From: Bacillus bingmayongensis
GTDB taxonomy: Bacteria > Bacillota > Bacilli > Bacillales > Bacillaceae_G
Direction of reading: 5' to 3'
Length of the DNA: 64,000 nt
NCBI RefSeq assembly: GCF_000299035.1
Contig: NZ_JH921518.1
Span: 284,439-348,438 of the forward strand
Shown: piece after piece, positions 45,938 through 54,810 of the stretch
Position numbering within the stretch: position 1 is the stretch's first letter
Layout of the letters: each line of letters opens with the position of its first letter
The notes under the pieces: model-generated
Databases searched by the model: none
What the model saw: the letters and a program-made list of their open reading frames with translations, nothing else
What the model was told of the DNA's origin: nothing
Position numbers and translations under genes: made by a program

Positions 45938-46192
45938 TCTATTTCCTCCTACGATGATATTGAAAAATATGTTGAATTTCAATTATTTTAGCGCAATTAT
46001 GTATTTTTATTCAATTCTTTTTATTACTAAATTTGATATGAAAAATATTCCAAATTAAAACATTACCAATATTCATATGTATCACTCCTTCTGTACAATG
46101 CTACAAGAATAAAAAACAAACGCATATTTTTTCAAAAATCACACATATTAACTAAAAACTACTATTTTCAATGAATTGGAGACCTATCTATT

Positions 46193-46660
46193 ATGAAAAG
46201 AAAAATAATATCCTTAGTCATTGTTATATGTTTAGCACTTCCTTTGCAAACAAGTGCTTATACATTTCAAGAACTACCCGTTGCCTCAAAGTCTAAGCAA
46301 TGGTATATCGAAATTGATAAATCTAACAGCACCAATCCAAAGACTTTACAGCCAAAACAAGGCATTTTTGATACATACTACCTACTTGTAAAAAATATCG
46401 GTAAAAACGTATCTAATGTATCAGTTGAAATACGCCACAATAATCCAAAATCAAAAGCCGCTTTCAAGCCATTCAGCAAGTCTGATATGAGTGTGTCATG
46501 CAGCCAAACGAGTTTTACAGAAATGAAATTCCCATTATTTGAAGATACCAATTCATTTGAAGTTGTTATTAGCTGGGAAGAAAATCAATTTAGTTATAAC
46601 GGTCACCCAGAAAAAACAGAACAGCAATTTACACAAACATTCGTATTTCACGAACAGTAA
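46193..46660 (+). CDS. Secreted protein of unknown function
   Basis: The 155-residue protein has a clear signal peptide (MKRKIISLVIVICLALPLQTSA, cut near residue 22; a basic start then a hydrophobic core). The mature part is polar, with a single Cys (SVSCSQ) and beta-rich character (DTYYLLVKNIGKNVSNVSVEIRH), which may form an immunoglobulin-like sandwich. No family is recognised. GGAG stands about ten bases before the ATG. Monocistronic with a terminator. Confidence 0.7.
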   Translation: MKRKIISLVIVICLALPLQTSAYTFQELPVASKSKQWYIEIDKSNSTNPKTLQPKQGIFDTYYLLVKNIGKNVSNVSVEIRHNNPKSKAAFKPFSKSDMSVSCSQTSFTEMKFPLFEDTNSFEVVISWEENQFSYNGHPEKTEQQFTQTFVFHEQ

Positions 46661-46692
46661 GCTCTGCCATTTAGCAGAGCTTACTTATTTTT
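46659..46692. terminator. Terminator between secreted protein and MFS gene
   Basis: AAGCTCTGC pairs with GCAGAGCTT, followed by ACTTATTTTTT. Confidence 0.8.
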
Positions 46693-46704
46693 TATAAGCA
46701 TATA

Positions 46705-47967
46705 TTAATCAAATTGACGAATACTCGGAACAAGTAGCGCTATTGCTACTACTACAATGGCTGCAATGGCTAGAATAAGAATTGTCACAACGCCCCCGAT
46801 TATATTCGCCAACCAGCCAACGACTAAATATCCTAACGGTAATAATGCAAAAGACCCTAACATATCAAGACTTGCCACTCTTCCAAATGCTTCTTCTGGC
46901 ACAAGTTCTTGCAAGCTCGTTTCCCATATTAAACCAAAAATCATAATTCCAAACCCTTCGATTGCCATTAGCCCTATTAATCCGGGAGCCCACGAAACAA
47001 AAGGCATTATTAAAAGTGCCGACCCACTAATAAGGACACCTCCATAAGCGAGCAATCCTCGTCTATGCCACTTCTGTTTTCCACCGAAAATAAGAGCTGC
47101 AACCACAGCACCTCCTCCAGAACATGCCATTCCAAGTCCATAGACAAAAGGTTCAAAATGATGATGTACATTAAATAGCCATGGGATTAATACAACTATA
47201 ATTCCTGCGTAACAAATATTAATAAATGAAAATGCTAAAATTGTAATCCATAACCATGGATGGCTTTTTAAGACAACAATACCTTCCGTAAAATCTTTTT
47301 TAAAATTCATTTTATGATCTGCTGTTTTCTGTACCTTTTTAGCTGTTACATCTTTTAAAAATAATAAACAAATAAATGACAGCAAATAAGTTACTGCATC
47401 TAAGCCAAATCCGACCCCAGCCGATGTGACCGAAACAATAAGACCACCAAGCGCCGGACCAATTAAACGGACACCTTGATTACTCATTTGTGTTAATGCG
47501 TTAGCTGCATTACGGATTTCCGGTACAAACACCCTCGCCCGCACTGCCGAATATGCAGGTTGAAATAATCCTTCCATTAGCCCATACATTGCTACTAATA
47601 CATATAAAATAGTGATTGTTAAAGTTTCTGTAAAAATAAGTACCGCAAGAGTTGTCATTAATATGCATCGAACAATATCGGTAAATAACATTAATTTAAC
47701 TCGATTTATACGATCAACGATTAACCCTGAAAACGGTAAAACAAGAATATTCGGCAGCATATACATAGCCATCGTCATTCCCATAACAACTGTTGAACCT
47801 GTTAACGTATATACTACTACCGGAAGAATTACCATTGTAATAGAACTTCCCAGAACGGAAAGCAGTTGACCAATCCATAAGAAAGTAAAAGGACGTGATT
47901 TTGTAACAGGTAACAATAAATTGCTTACATAACTCCCCTTATTTTCCGTTTGTACCTCTCCTTGCAT
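46705..47967 (-). CDS. MFS transporter (MefA/enterobactin-exporter-like)
   Basis: The 420-residue membrane protein opens PFTFLWIGQLLSVLGSSITMVILPVVVYTLTGS, with LPFSGLIVDRINRVKLM as the loop after helix 2. This is typical of the MFS_3/MefA/TetV-like drug exporter group. ARVFVPEIRNAANALTQMSNQGVRLIGPALGG is also group-characteristic (positions ~145-175). It exports unknown small molecules. GAGGAAGGGG precedes the ATG. Confidence 0.83.
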   Translation of the reverse strand: MQGEVQTENKGSYVSNLLLPVTKSRPFTFLWIGQLLSVLGSSITMVILPVVVYTLTGSTVVMGMTMAMYMLPNILVLPFSGLIVDRINRVKLMLFTDIVRCILMTTLAVLIFTETLTITILYVLVAMYGLMEGLFQPAYSAVRARVFVPEIRNAANALTQMSNQGVRLIGPALGGLIVSVTSAGVGFGLDAVTYLLSFICLLFLKDVTAKKVQKTADHKMNFKKDFTEGIVVLKSHPWLWITILAFSFINICYAGIIVVLIPWLFNVHHHFEPFVYGLGMACSGGGAVVAALIFGGKQKWHRRGLLAYGGVLISGSALLIMPFVSWAPGLIGLMAIEGFGIMIFGLIWETSLQELVPEEAFGRVASLDMLGSFALLPLGYLVVGWLANIIGGVVTILILAIAAIVVVAIALLVPSIRQFD

Positions 47968-48165
47968 ATGTATCCCCTTCCTCTAAACAGCTTCCTTCTT
48001 TTTCCTTACATTATAACATTTAATTTTCTTTTTTTTCTCATAATTAAGACTTTTGATATACAAAACATCAATACATTTCAATATAAAATAACACTTATAA
48101 ACGATCTATTTCTATATTTTTATCCAGATTAAATGGTTTTAATTTTCCGAATATTAACGAAGTAC

Positions 48166-48194
48166 TTGATTTCCTAAAATATTTTAATTATTAT
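48166..48194 (+). promoter_or_regulatory. Candidate sigma-A promoter of the lysine riboswitch/lysC
   Basis: TTGATT (48166-48171) and TATTAT (48189-48194) are 17 bases apart, about 50 bases before the aptamer. Confidence 0.5.
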
Positions 48195-48247
48195 AAAACA
48201 AATGTTACCAATAACTTCATAAACCAAACACTCTCGCCCAAAACGTG

Positions 48248-48428
48248 AGATAGAGGTTGCAGCGCTTATAAGTATTTTAAAGGAGACACAGAGATGTCGA
48301 TGAGTTTAGAAAAAAGGAAGTGTTGCCGAAATTGATAAATTTCTCTGCATTTATCAATTGGGGCTGTTTTCGAATAGAGACAGAACTGTCATATATACAG
48401 ACGTGTATGTATGAAGAGCTATCTACAA
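48248..48428 (+). promoter_or_regulatory. Lysine riboswitch (L box)
   Basis: The aptamer opens GATAGAGGTTGC and closes GAAGAGCTATCT, forming P1. In between are GGAGACACAGAGATGTCGATG, split as GGAGACAC and GATGTCGATGAG, then AAGTGTTGCCGAA with a stem TTGATAAAT/ATTTATCAA, then GGGGCTG and a final stem around ACAGACGTGTATGT. These are the conserved L-box blocks. Lysine binding would favour the downstream terminator and switch lysC off. Confidence 0.9.
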
Positions 48429-48466
48429 AAAAGAGATATCATTCTTTATATGATATTCCTTTTTTG
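48429..48466 (+). terminator. Riboswitch expression-platform terminator
   Basis: GATATCA pairs with TGATATT directly after the aptamer and is followed by CCTTTTTTGG. Confidence 0.65.
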
Positions 48467-48512
48467 GCGGTTTTTTTATTAGCTCCTTTTTCTGTTTCCC
48501 TTTTCCTGTAAC

Positions 48513-48548
48513 AGCACCATCCTCACCTATTTGAGATGGTGTTTTTTG
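48513..48548 (+). terminator. Second hairpin in the lysC leader
   Basis: CACCATC pairs with GATGGTG, followed by TTTTTTG, about 110 bases before lysC. It may be an extra terminator. Confidence 0.55.
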
Positions 48549-48660
48549 TTTTTCTTTGTGGTAACTACAGGAATATTGGGATTTATACTTTTCCTCCCAT
48601 ATGTGTTTTACACACCTTTCCTGCTCTATTCATAAAAATGGACGAAAGAAGGAGTTTATA

Positions 48661-49890
48661 ATGGAAACAATTGTGCAAAAATTTGGTGGTACTTCTGTCG
48701 GAAGTATCCAACGCATTCAACATGTAGCAGATTTAATTATTGAAGAATATGAACGAGGTCATAGCGTTGTTACAGTTGTCTCTGCAATGGGAAAAAGTAC
48801 AGATGAACTCGTTGCACTTGCTACCGCTATTACAGAAAATCCGAGTAAACGTGAAATGGATATGCTTCTAACAACTGGTGAACAAGTTACTATTTCTTTA
48901 TTAACAATAGCACTGCAAGCAAAAGGATACGACGCTATTTCACTAACTGGTTGGCAAGCTGGTATTACGACAGAATCTGTGCATAGTAGCGCACGGATTA
49001 CTGATATTAATACAGAACGTATTCAATCACATTTACAAAAAGGTACGATTGTAATTGTTGCTGGTTTCCAAGGATTAAGTGAGGAAAACGAAATTACAAC
49101 ACTTGGTCGCGGTGGTTCTGATACAACTGCTGTTGCATTGGCCGCTGTGCTTAAAGCGAAAAAATGTGATATTTACACAGACGTAACAGGTGTATACACG
49201 ACTGACCCACGCGTCGTAAAAGACGCTTATAAACTCGATGAAATTTCTTATGATGAAATGTTAGAGCTCGCAAATCTTGGTGCTGGTGTTTTGCATCCAC
49301 GCGCTGTTGAATTTGCAAAAAATCATAACGTAATTTTAGAAGTTCGTTCAAGTATGGAACAAGAAAACGGAACAATTGTAAGGGGAGAATGTAACATGGA
49401 ACAACAATCAATCGTAAAAGGTATTGCATTTGAAGATAATATTACACGTGTAACAATTAAAGGATTAAAACAAGGATCACTTTCAACTGTTTTCTCTACA
49501 TTGGCCGCTGCTCATATTAATGTAGATATTATTATTCAAAGCATTACAAATGAAGGCACTGTACATCTATCCTTTTCTATTCATTCTAATGACTTAAGAG
49601 AAACGCTAGAAGTATTAGAACAAAATCAAGAAGCACTTCAATATGAATCTGTAGAATATGAAAATCATCTAGCTAAAGTATCTATTGTCGGATCTGGCAT
49701 GGTATCCAATCCAGGTGTTGCCGCTGACATGTTCTCTACATTAAAAGACGAAAATATTCATATTAAAATGGTAAGTACATCTGAAATTAAAGTCTCTGTT
49801 GTCATTGATCGCCTTCATTTAGTAGATGGTGTAGAAGCACTTCATCAATCGTTTATGGCCAAAATTGAACCATTAGTACAGATGAATTAA
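48661..49890 (+). CDS. lysC: Aspartokinase, lysine-riboswitch controlled (LysC type)
   Basis: The 409-residue enzyme phosphorylates aspartate, the first step to lysine, threonine and methionine. It opens METIVQKFGGTSVGS, has TTLGRGGSDTTAVALAA (~160-176) and two C-terminal ACT domains (~265-405). AAGGAG precedes the ATG; upstream frame extension to 48601 is not used. Inside the gene AGGGGAG precedes an in-frame ATG at 49396, which matches the internal start that yields the beta subunit in B. subtilis LysC, so an alpha2beta2 enzyme is expected. A terminator follows. Confidence 0.93.
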   Translation: METIVQKFGGTSVGSIQRIQHVADLIIEEYERGHSVVTVVSAMGKSTDELVALATAITENPSKREMDMLLTTGEQVTISLLTIALQAKGYDAISLTGWQAGITTESVHSSARITDINTERIQSHLQKGTIVIVAGFQGLSEENEITTLGRGGSDTTAVALAAVLKAKKCDIYTDVTGVYTTDPRVVKDAYKLDEISYDEMLELANLGAGVLHPRAVEFAKNHNVILEVRSSMEQENGTIVRGECNMEQQSIVKGIAFEDNITRVTIKGLKQGSLSTVFSTLAAAHINVDIIIQSITNEGTVHLSFSIHSNDLRETLEVLEQNQEALQYESVEYENHLAKVSIVGSGMVSNPGVAADMFSTLKDENIHIKMVSTSEIKVSVVIDRLHLVDGVEALHQSFMAKIEPLVQMN

Positions 49891-49903
49891 ATTCATTTTC
49901 ATA

Positions 49904-49941
49904 ATAACAACAAAGAGCATAGTCTTTGTTGTTATTTTTTA
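49904..49941 (+). terminator. Terminator of lysC
   Basis: ATAACAACAAAGA pairs with TCTTTGTTGTTAT, then a T-run. Confidence 0.88.
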
Positions 49942-50035
49942 TCTAGCAAAAACGTAATTATGTTAAACTATTATATATGAAATATTTTCCAAGTAATTTC
50001 TGATGATACAAAAAATATGTAAGGGTGGATACATA

Positions 50036-50755
50036 ATGAGAACAGAAAAAATCCTTTTAGTAGATGATGAGCAAGGCATACTAGATATGTTAGTAGTTAC
50101 CCTAAAGAAAGAAAGCTTCATTCATATAACAACCGCTCTAAACGGAATGGACACGTTAAATCTAGTTAAAAATCGTTCATTCGATATCATCTTACTCGAT
50201 GTTATGCTACCAGATATAGACGGCTTCGAATTATGTAGACAAATACGAAACTATACAAATACCCCCATTCTATTTGTGACAGCGCGCTCTAGTGACTTAG
50301 ATAAATTAACAGGTTTAGGGATTGGCGGGGACGATTACATAACAAAGCCATTTAATCCTTTAGAAGTCGCTGCACGAATTAATGTCCAACTACGTAGACA
50401 AAATATGATAAAAGAAAATCGCAATGAAGAAAATTTGAACCTACATTTCGAATCCTTTTCTCTATATCCTAGCGAGGGACTGATAACTGTAAACGGAGAA
50501 TCTGTACATTGCACTGCTAAAGAACTAGAATTACTTACTTTCTTATGCACACATCCAAATCGAATTTTCACTGCTGAACAATTGTATGAACAAGTATGGG
50601 GACTGACTTCCATGGGTGATGATAAAACAGTAGTGATGCATATTTCTAAATTACGTAAAAAAATAGAAGAAGATCCTAAATCTCCTACATACATTGTTAA
50701 CTTGAGAGGAATTGGCTATAAATTTATCTCGCATACTAAGGAGCAACAAAAATGA
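50036..50755 (+). CDS. OmpR/PhoB-family response regulator
   Basis: The 239-residue protein has a receiver domain with Asp in IILLDVMLPDIDG (~Asp53), FVTARSSD and GDDYITKPFNP, then a winged-helix domain with DKTVVMHISKLRKKIEEDP and RGIGYKF. The start at 50036 follows AAGGGTGG; the frame also opens 11 codons earlier without support. It overlaps the kinase gene by ATGA and is its partner. It may control envelope or drug-response genes, but no adjacent target is obvious. Confidence 0.9.
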   Translation: MRTEKILLVDDEQGILDMLVVTLKKESFIHITTALNGMDTLNLVKNRSFDIILLDVMLPDIDGFELCRQIRNYTNTPILFVTARSSDLDKLTGLGIGGDDYITKPFNPLEVAARINVQLRRQNMIKENRNEENLNLHFESFSLYPSEGLITVNGESVHCTAKELELLTFLCTHPNRIFTAEQLYEQVWGLTSMGDDKTVVMHISKLRKKIEEDPKSPTYIVNLRGIGYKFISHTKEQQK

Positions 50756-51843
50756 AAATTGGTTTTCGACTAGGCTTTCATTTTATTCGTAGTTTATTTA
50801 TCGGTACTTTTTTTATGGGTATTTTCATGGCAATCTTCATGGAAGGTATACTACCTCTTATCGGAATAAATAAAGATAACAAGGACACGGAAGCTCTTAT
50901 CGTTTTTTGTCTATTTATATGTACTCTTATTTTAGGTGCTATTATATATGGATGGCATATCGGGAAACCTTTATTCCGAATAATTTCATGGATTAACCAT
51001 CTAGCAGAAGGCTCTTATGTAACGCCAGAAAGTACGAAACAAATGTACAATAAAAAAACAGGAAAATTAAAAGGCCCTTATCGCTTATATAAAGACGTAT
51101 TTCTAAATATAGAACATTTAACAAATAGATTACGAGAAATAGAGAATGAACGTGAACAACTTGAGAAAATGAAACGTGAATGGATGGCAGGAATCTCTCA
51201 TGATCTCAAAACACCGCTTACCTATATTACAGGATACAGCGCGCTTATGCTATCGCCAGACCATACTTGGAGTCAAGAAGAAAAAGAAAAGTTCTTGCAA
51301 GAAATTCAACAAAAAGGAGATCATATGAAAGAATTAATTGAAGACTTAAACCTCTCTTTTCGCCTTCAAGATTCACAGATCCCATTAAGAAAAGAAAAAA
51401 TAAACATCGTTGAATTCACAAGAAGGCTGATAGCTGATATAACAAACGACCCACGATCTCAGCACTATCATTTTAGTTTTCAATCAGATAAAACAAACAT
51501 AATGATTCCTATTGATACAAAATTATTGCACCGTTCTTTACAAAATTTATTTATGAATGCTATTTTACACAATCCAGTGGAAACAACAATTCATACATCC
51601 ATTTTATTAAATAATGATGTTCATATTATAATAGAAGATACTGGTGCTGGTATGGATGAGAAGACCGTCCAAAATCTATTTAAGCAATACTATCGAGGTA
51701 CAACGACAAACGTTTCAAGTGAAGGTACTGGTCTCGGTATGGCTATCGCTCATAAAATCATAACAGCACATGGTGGGACAATTCATGTAGCTAGTGAAAT
51801 CGGAAAAGGCTCAAAAATTCATATCACACTTCCAAACCGATAA
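50752..51843 (+). CDS. Sensor histidine kinase
   Basis: The 363-residue kinase has two membrane segments (~13-40 and ~55-75) with only a short outside loop, suggesting it senses within the membrane or via a partner. A HAMP-like linker, the H-box GISHDLKTPLTYITG, the N-box NLFMNAILHNP and the G-box IIEDTGAGMDE and GTGLGMAIAHKI follow. It phosphorylates the response regulator encoded just before it. A terminator ends the two-gene operon. Confidence 0.9.
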   Translation: MKIGFRLGFHFIRSLFIGTFFMGIFMAIFMEGILPLIGINKDNKDTEALIVFCLFICTLILGAIIYGWHIGKPLFRIISWINHLAEGSYVTPESTKQMYNKKTGKLKGPYRLYKDVFLNIEHLTNRLREIENEREQLEKMKREWMAGISHDLKTPLTYITGYSALMLSPDHTWSQEEKEKFLQEIQQKGDHMKELIEDLNLSFRLQDSQIPLRKEKINIVEFTRRLIADITNDPRSQHYHFSFQSDKTNIMIPIDTKLLHRSLQNLFMNAILHNPVETTIHTSILLNNDVHIIIEDTGAGMDEKTVQNLFKQYYRGTTTNVSSEGTGLGMAIAHKIITAHGGTIHVASEIGKGSKIHITLPNR

Positions 51844-51924
51844 CCTTATTATGAAGTAATCAAACATATAGTTTAAATGAAGCGAAGGTTTTTCTAGCAC
51901 ATATAAAACAATATTTACACATTA

Positions 51925-51966
51925 AAAAACAATTTCCCCTTTTATACAGGAGAAATTGTTTTTTAT
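51925..51966 (+). terminator. Terminator of the second two-component operon
   Basis: AAAAAACAATTTC pairs with GAAATTGTTTTTT; a T-run follows. Confidence 0.8.
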
Positions 51967-52013
51967 TTTTGAAAATCAACTTATTATAAAAAACTTTCAT
52001 CAGGGCCTTATTT

Positions 52014-52931
52014 TCAGCTTCCGAAAAAGATACCCACTAGAGAATAAATAATAATTGTGGAAAATAAAATCGTCATATGGAAAAGTGAAAAAATAAACAA
52101 TGATTTTGCCCATTTCTCTGAATCCATTTTTTTATAACCATAAATACTTAAAATAAGCCATAAAATACTTAAAATAAGCGATACTAACATAAGGCCAATA
52201 CTCAATGAACCTAAAAGAACACTTATTATAATTAAAATAATTAAATACACATTCGTTTGTATATATGTTCTTTTAATCCCTTTCACTACTGGAAGCATCG
52301 GAACATTTGCAGCTTTATACTCCTCATGTTTGCGAATGGCTATCGCATAGAAATGAGGCATTTGCCAAATAATCATGATAATAAAAAGACCGATAATAGC
52401 TGGATGCGTTATATCTGGATACATAGCCGCCCAACCGATGAGCGGTGGCATTGCTCCTGAAACACTTCCAATCTCTGTATTATAAATTGTTCTTCTTTTA
52501 CTCCACATTGTATATGGTACAATGTACAAAAATAAACCTAAAAATCCTAATAATGCTGCTAAATATGTAGTTAGCGCAAGAAATACTAAACCGGAGATTG
52601 TCATCAATATGCCAAGCCATAGTACCGTCTTAGGACTTATGTCTCCGGTTACAGTTGGTCTATTTTTTGTTCTCTCCATGATAGAATCAATATCACGATC
52701 ATACAGATTATTAAAAGCTCCTGCTGCACCTATTATTAAAATTGAACCGATAAAAGCAAATATAATTTCTGGAATTTTCTCAAACGGGCTAATTTGATAT
52801 TTATATAAAGCCAGTGTCAATCCAGCAAACATTGGGACCAAATTCGATTTAATAATTCCGGTCTTAACAGTTTGGGCCAAAATTTCCGATAGTTGTCTTT
52901 TGGAATTTGTTAATTCTTTTTTCCCTCCCAT
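52014..52931 (-). CDS. ctaB: Protoheme IX farnesyltransferase (heme O synthase)
   Basis: The 305-residue UbiA-family membrane enzyme attaches a farnesyl group to heme B to make heme O for cytochrome oxidases. The Mg-prenyl-diphosphate motif NNLYDRDIDSIMERTKNRP (~74-92) and the second Asp-rich region near YKAANVPMLPVVKG are visible, with about nine helices. No cta oxidase genes adjoin, so it is an isolated and perhaps second copy in the genome (inference). A bcr1-like repeat lies 60 bases upstream. Confidence 0.9.
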   Translation of the reverse strand: MGGKKELTNSKRQLSEILAQTVKTGIIKSNLVPMFAGLTLALYKYQISPFEKIPEIIFAFIGSILIIGAAGAFNNLYDRDIDSIMERTKNRPTVTGDISPKTVLWLGILMTISGLVFLALTTYLAALLGFLGLFLYIVPYTMWSKRRTIYNTEIGSVSGAMPPLIGWAAMYPDITHPAIIGLFIIMIIWQMPHFYAIAIRKHEEYKAANVPMLPVVKGIKRTYIQTNVYLIILIIISVLLGSLSIGLMLVSLILSILWLILSIYGYKKMDSEKWAKSLFIFSLFHMTILFSTIIIYSLVGIFFGS

Positions 52932-52991
52932 GATATCCTTTCCTCCTTCTACTAGATTATCTTACTACAATAAAAAAATTTATTCCTACTT

Positions 52992-53137
52992 TTTATCCCA
53001 CAATTTTAGGGCAGTGAGACTCCTACTTCAAAATTCAGCAACAGCAAAGAAGGTAGATGAGAAATCAACTGCCCATAAAAGCCAGATTGGTGAAGGTTAA
53101 TAATCGGTTAGGGGATAAAGCCCCTCTTTCACTTTAT
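52992..53137 (+). repeat. bcr1-like dispersed repeat, copy 3 (146 bp)
   Basis: TTTAT stands at both ends. Blocks AGGGCAGTGAG, CTTCAAAATTCAGC, AGCAAAGAAGGTAGATG, CAACTGCCCAT, AGATTGGTG and CACTTTAT match the other copies in order. It lacks about ten bases (the ACTGATTAAAG block) near the right end. Confidence 0.72.
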
Positions 53138-53183
53138 TTTCCCTCTATATATCGTTCAAAAATTATATACTAATTCGAACTTA

Positions 53184-53199
53184 TATACTACTCGGTATA
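53184..53199. promoter_or_regulatory. Candidate operator of the TetR gene
   Basis: TATAC and GTATA half-sites, six bases apart, form a palindrome about 45 bases before the TetR start, where autorepression is usual. Confidence 0.35.
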
Positions 53200-53241
53200 T
53201 TAATACCATATGATATACTTGTCAAGAGAAGGGGGAATACG

Positions 53242-53856
53242 ATGAGGCGACGAAGATTAACACAAAAACAACGAAAACAAGAAACACGACAATTACTTTT
53301 AGAGTCCGCTTTTGAAACCTTCGCTAAATTAGGATTCCACGGAGCATCTGTTGATAAGATTGCAGAATATGCTGGATTTAGTAAAGGTGCCGTTTATGCT
53401 CATTTTCATACGAAGGAAGAACTTTTTCTAGCTATTGTAGAACGACAAATGAATTTATATGTACAAGACATCCGTGAAGTAATAGAACAGCAGCAATCAC
53501 TAGCAAGTTTTATTGAAACAATGGATCAGTATTCTCATTCCATTAGACAGAAAACAAAAACATGGAGCATGCTTAGTATGGAATTTCTTCTGTATGCAAT
53601 GCGTGAAGAATCTGTGCGAGATAAATGGGCAAGAATGATCACAGACGCAGTAGAACAAATTTCCAAGTCTATTGAAAATTTAGTACAAAACGAAGATTAT
53701 AAATGTACTTTATCAGCCGAAGAAGTAGCATGGACTATGCTTTCCTTAGAAAATGGCATGTCCATATTTTATAACATAAATCAGCAATATATTCCTATTA
53801 ATTTATATAGAAAAGCACTACAAAACATACTTCTATCCTCTGATGAAGAAATTTGA
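53242..53856 (+). CDS. TetR/AcrR-family transcriptional regulator
   Basis: The 204-residue protein has a Lys/Arg-rich N-terminus and a TetR helix-turn-helix (SAFETFAKLGFHGASVDKIAEYAGFSKGAVYAHF, residues ~20-53, the recognition end being SKGAVYAHF). A helical ligand-binding domain follows. It probably represses itself and unknown targets; no transporter adjoins in a way that proves a target. GAAGGGGGAA precedes the ATG. Confidence 0.9.
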   Translation: MRRRRLTQKQRKQETRQLLLESAFETFAKLGFHGASVDKIAEYAGFSKGAVYAHFHTKEELFLAIVERQMNLYVQDIREVIEQQQSLASFIETMDQYSHSIRQKTKTWSMLSMEFLLYAMREESVRDKWARMITDAVEQISKSIENLVQNEDYKCTLSAEEVAWTMLSLENGMSIFYNINQQYIPINLYRKALQNILLSSDEEI

Positions 53857-53876
53857 AAAATTCTCTTATTACATAG

Positions 53877-53914
53877 TAAAAAGCACATTTTAACTAGATT
53901 TAAAATGTGCTTTT
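53877..53914 (+). terminator. Terminator of the TetR gene
   Basis: AAAAGCACATTTTAA pairs with TTAAAATGTGCTTTT. Confidence 0.85.
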
Positions 53915-53985
53915 CATCCCCTCTTTTCTTTTACTAACAATGATGTAATCTTAGATATTATCAAAATATGCCTTATATATGTATG

Positions 53986-54789
53986 TTAGTTATTACGCTT
54001 TAACTCAATCGTTCCTGTCATAGATTGCACGATTAACTTTGCATCATTTTCTTTTCCACTTCCTATATGCCCTCTTACTTTATGGTCGTTTCCTTTTTCA
54101 CCCGATGAAAGTGAAAATTCATTTTTGATTTGACCCGCACGTGTTGACAAGTCAACCTCTAGATTTGTTGGCTCTTTCTTAAAGTTTATATTTATATGAG
54201 ATGATTCGGTTTTTATTTCACTTTCATTTTTTAGATTTGAAGCAGCGGATACATTCACCTCTCCCGTATTGTTTTGAATATCAAAGCTACCCTCTATTCC
54301 CTGTAGTGTAATCCCTCCTGAGTTAGAAACTCCTTTTATATGATTTCCTTTATAATCCTTTATTGTCATATTACTTGAATCGCTGTACAAATCCAATTGC
54401 TTTGATGTTATATTCTCTCCTATTACCTCTCCTGATTCTGTTTTAATATCTATTTTTTCATATGCTTTTTCGGGAAGATATATATGTACTGTAGCTGTTT
54501 TCAAATTCACAATAGACGACGAATTCTCTGTAATAATCTCTAGTTTCTCCCCATCTTCTTTTACTTTAAGATCTTTCATCTCTCCTGTATCAACCTTAAT
54601 ATCTTTTCCTGTTGTAGAGTGAAGTTTAATATTTTGTCCTGCTGTTTTTACATAAATCTCATTTATATTTTCCGCAGCGAACTTTTTGGAGACTGGTGCT
54701 GCATTCTCTTTTGTATCACAAGCTACTAAACACAAAGTCATTACACTTATGAATGAAAACAAATACATTTTATCTTTTATACTCTTCAT
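53986..54789 (-). CDS. DUF4097-type beta-repeat lipoprotein
   Basis: The 267-residue protein has a lipoprotein signal with LVAC (lipid-carrying Cys ~24). The mature part consists of short beta-helix repeats (IDIKTESGEVIGENI, LDLYSDSSNMTIKDY, IKGVSNSGGITLQGI), typical of DUF4097 adhesin-like proteins. It is the third gene after an ABC ATPase and permease (21-base gap), so it probably sits outside the membrane as part of the same system. Function unknown; envelope stress link is a family-level guess. Confidence 0.8.
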   Translation of the reverse strand: MKSIKDKMYLFSFISVMTLCLVACDTKENAAPVSKKFAAENINEIYVKTAGQNIKLHSTTGKDIKVDTGEMKDLKVKEDGEKLEIITENSSSIVNLKTATVHIYLPEKAYEKIDIKTESGEVIGENITSKQLDLYSDSSNMTIKDYKGNHIKGVSNSGGITLQGIEGSFDIQNNTGEVNVSAASNLKNESEIKTESSHININFKKEPTNLEVDLSTRAGQIKNEFSLSSGEKGNDHKVRGHIGSGKENDAKLIVQSMTGTIELKRNN

Positions 54790-54810
54790 TTCACCACTCC
54801 TCTTGACTAC

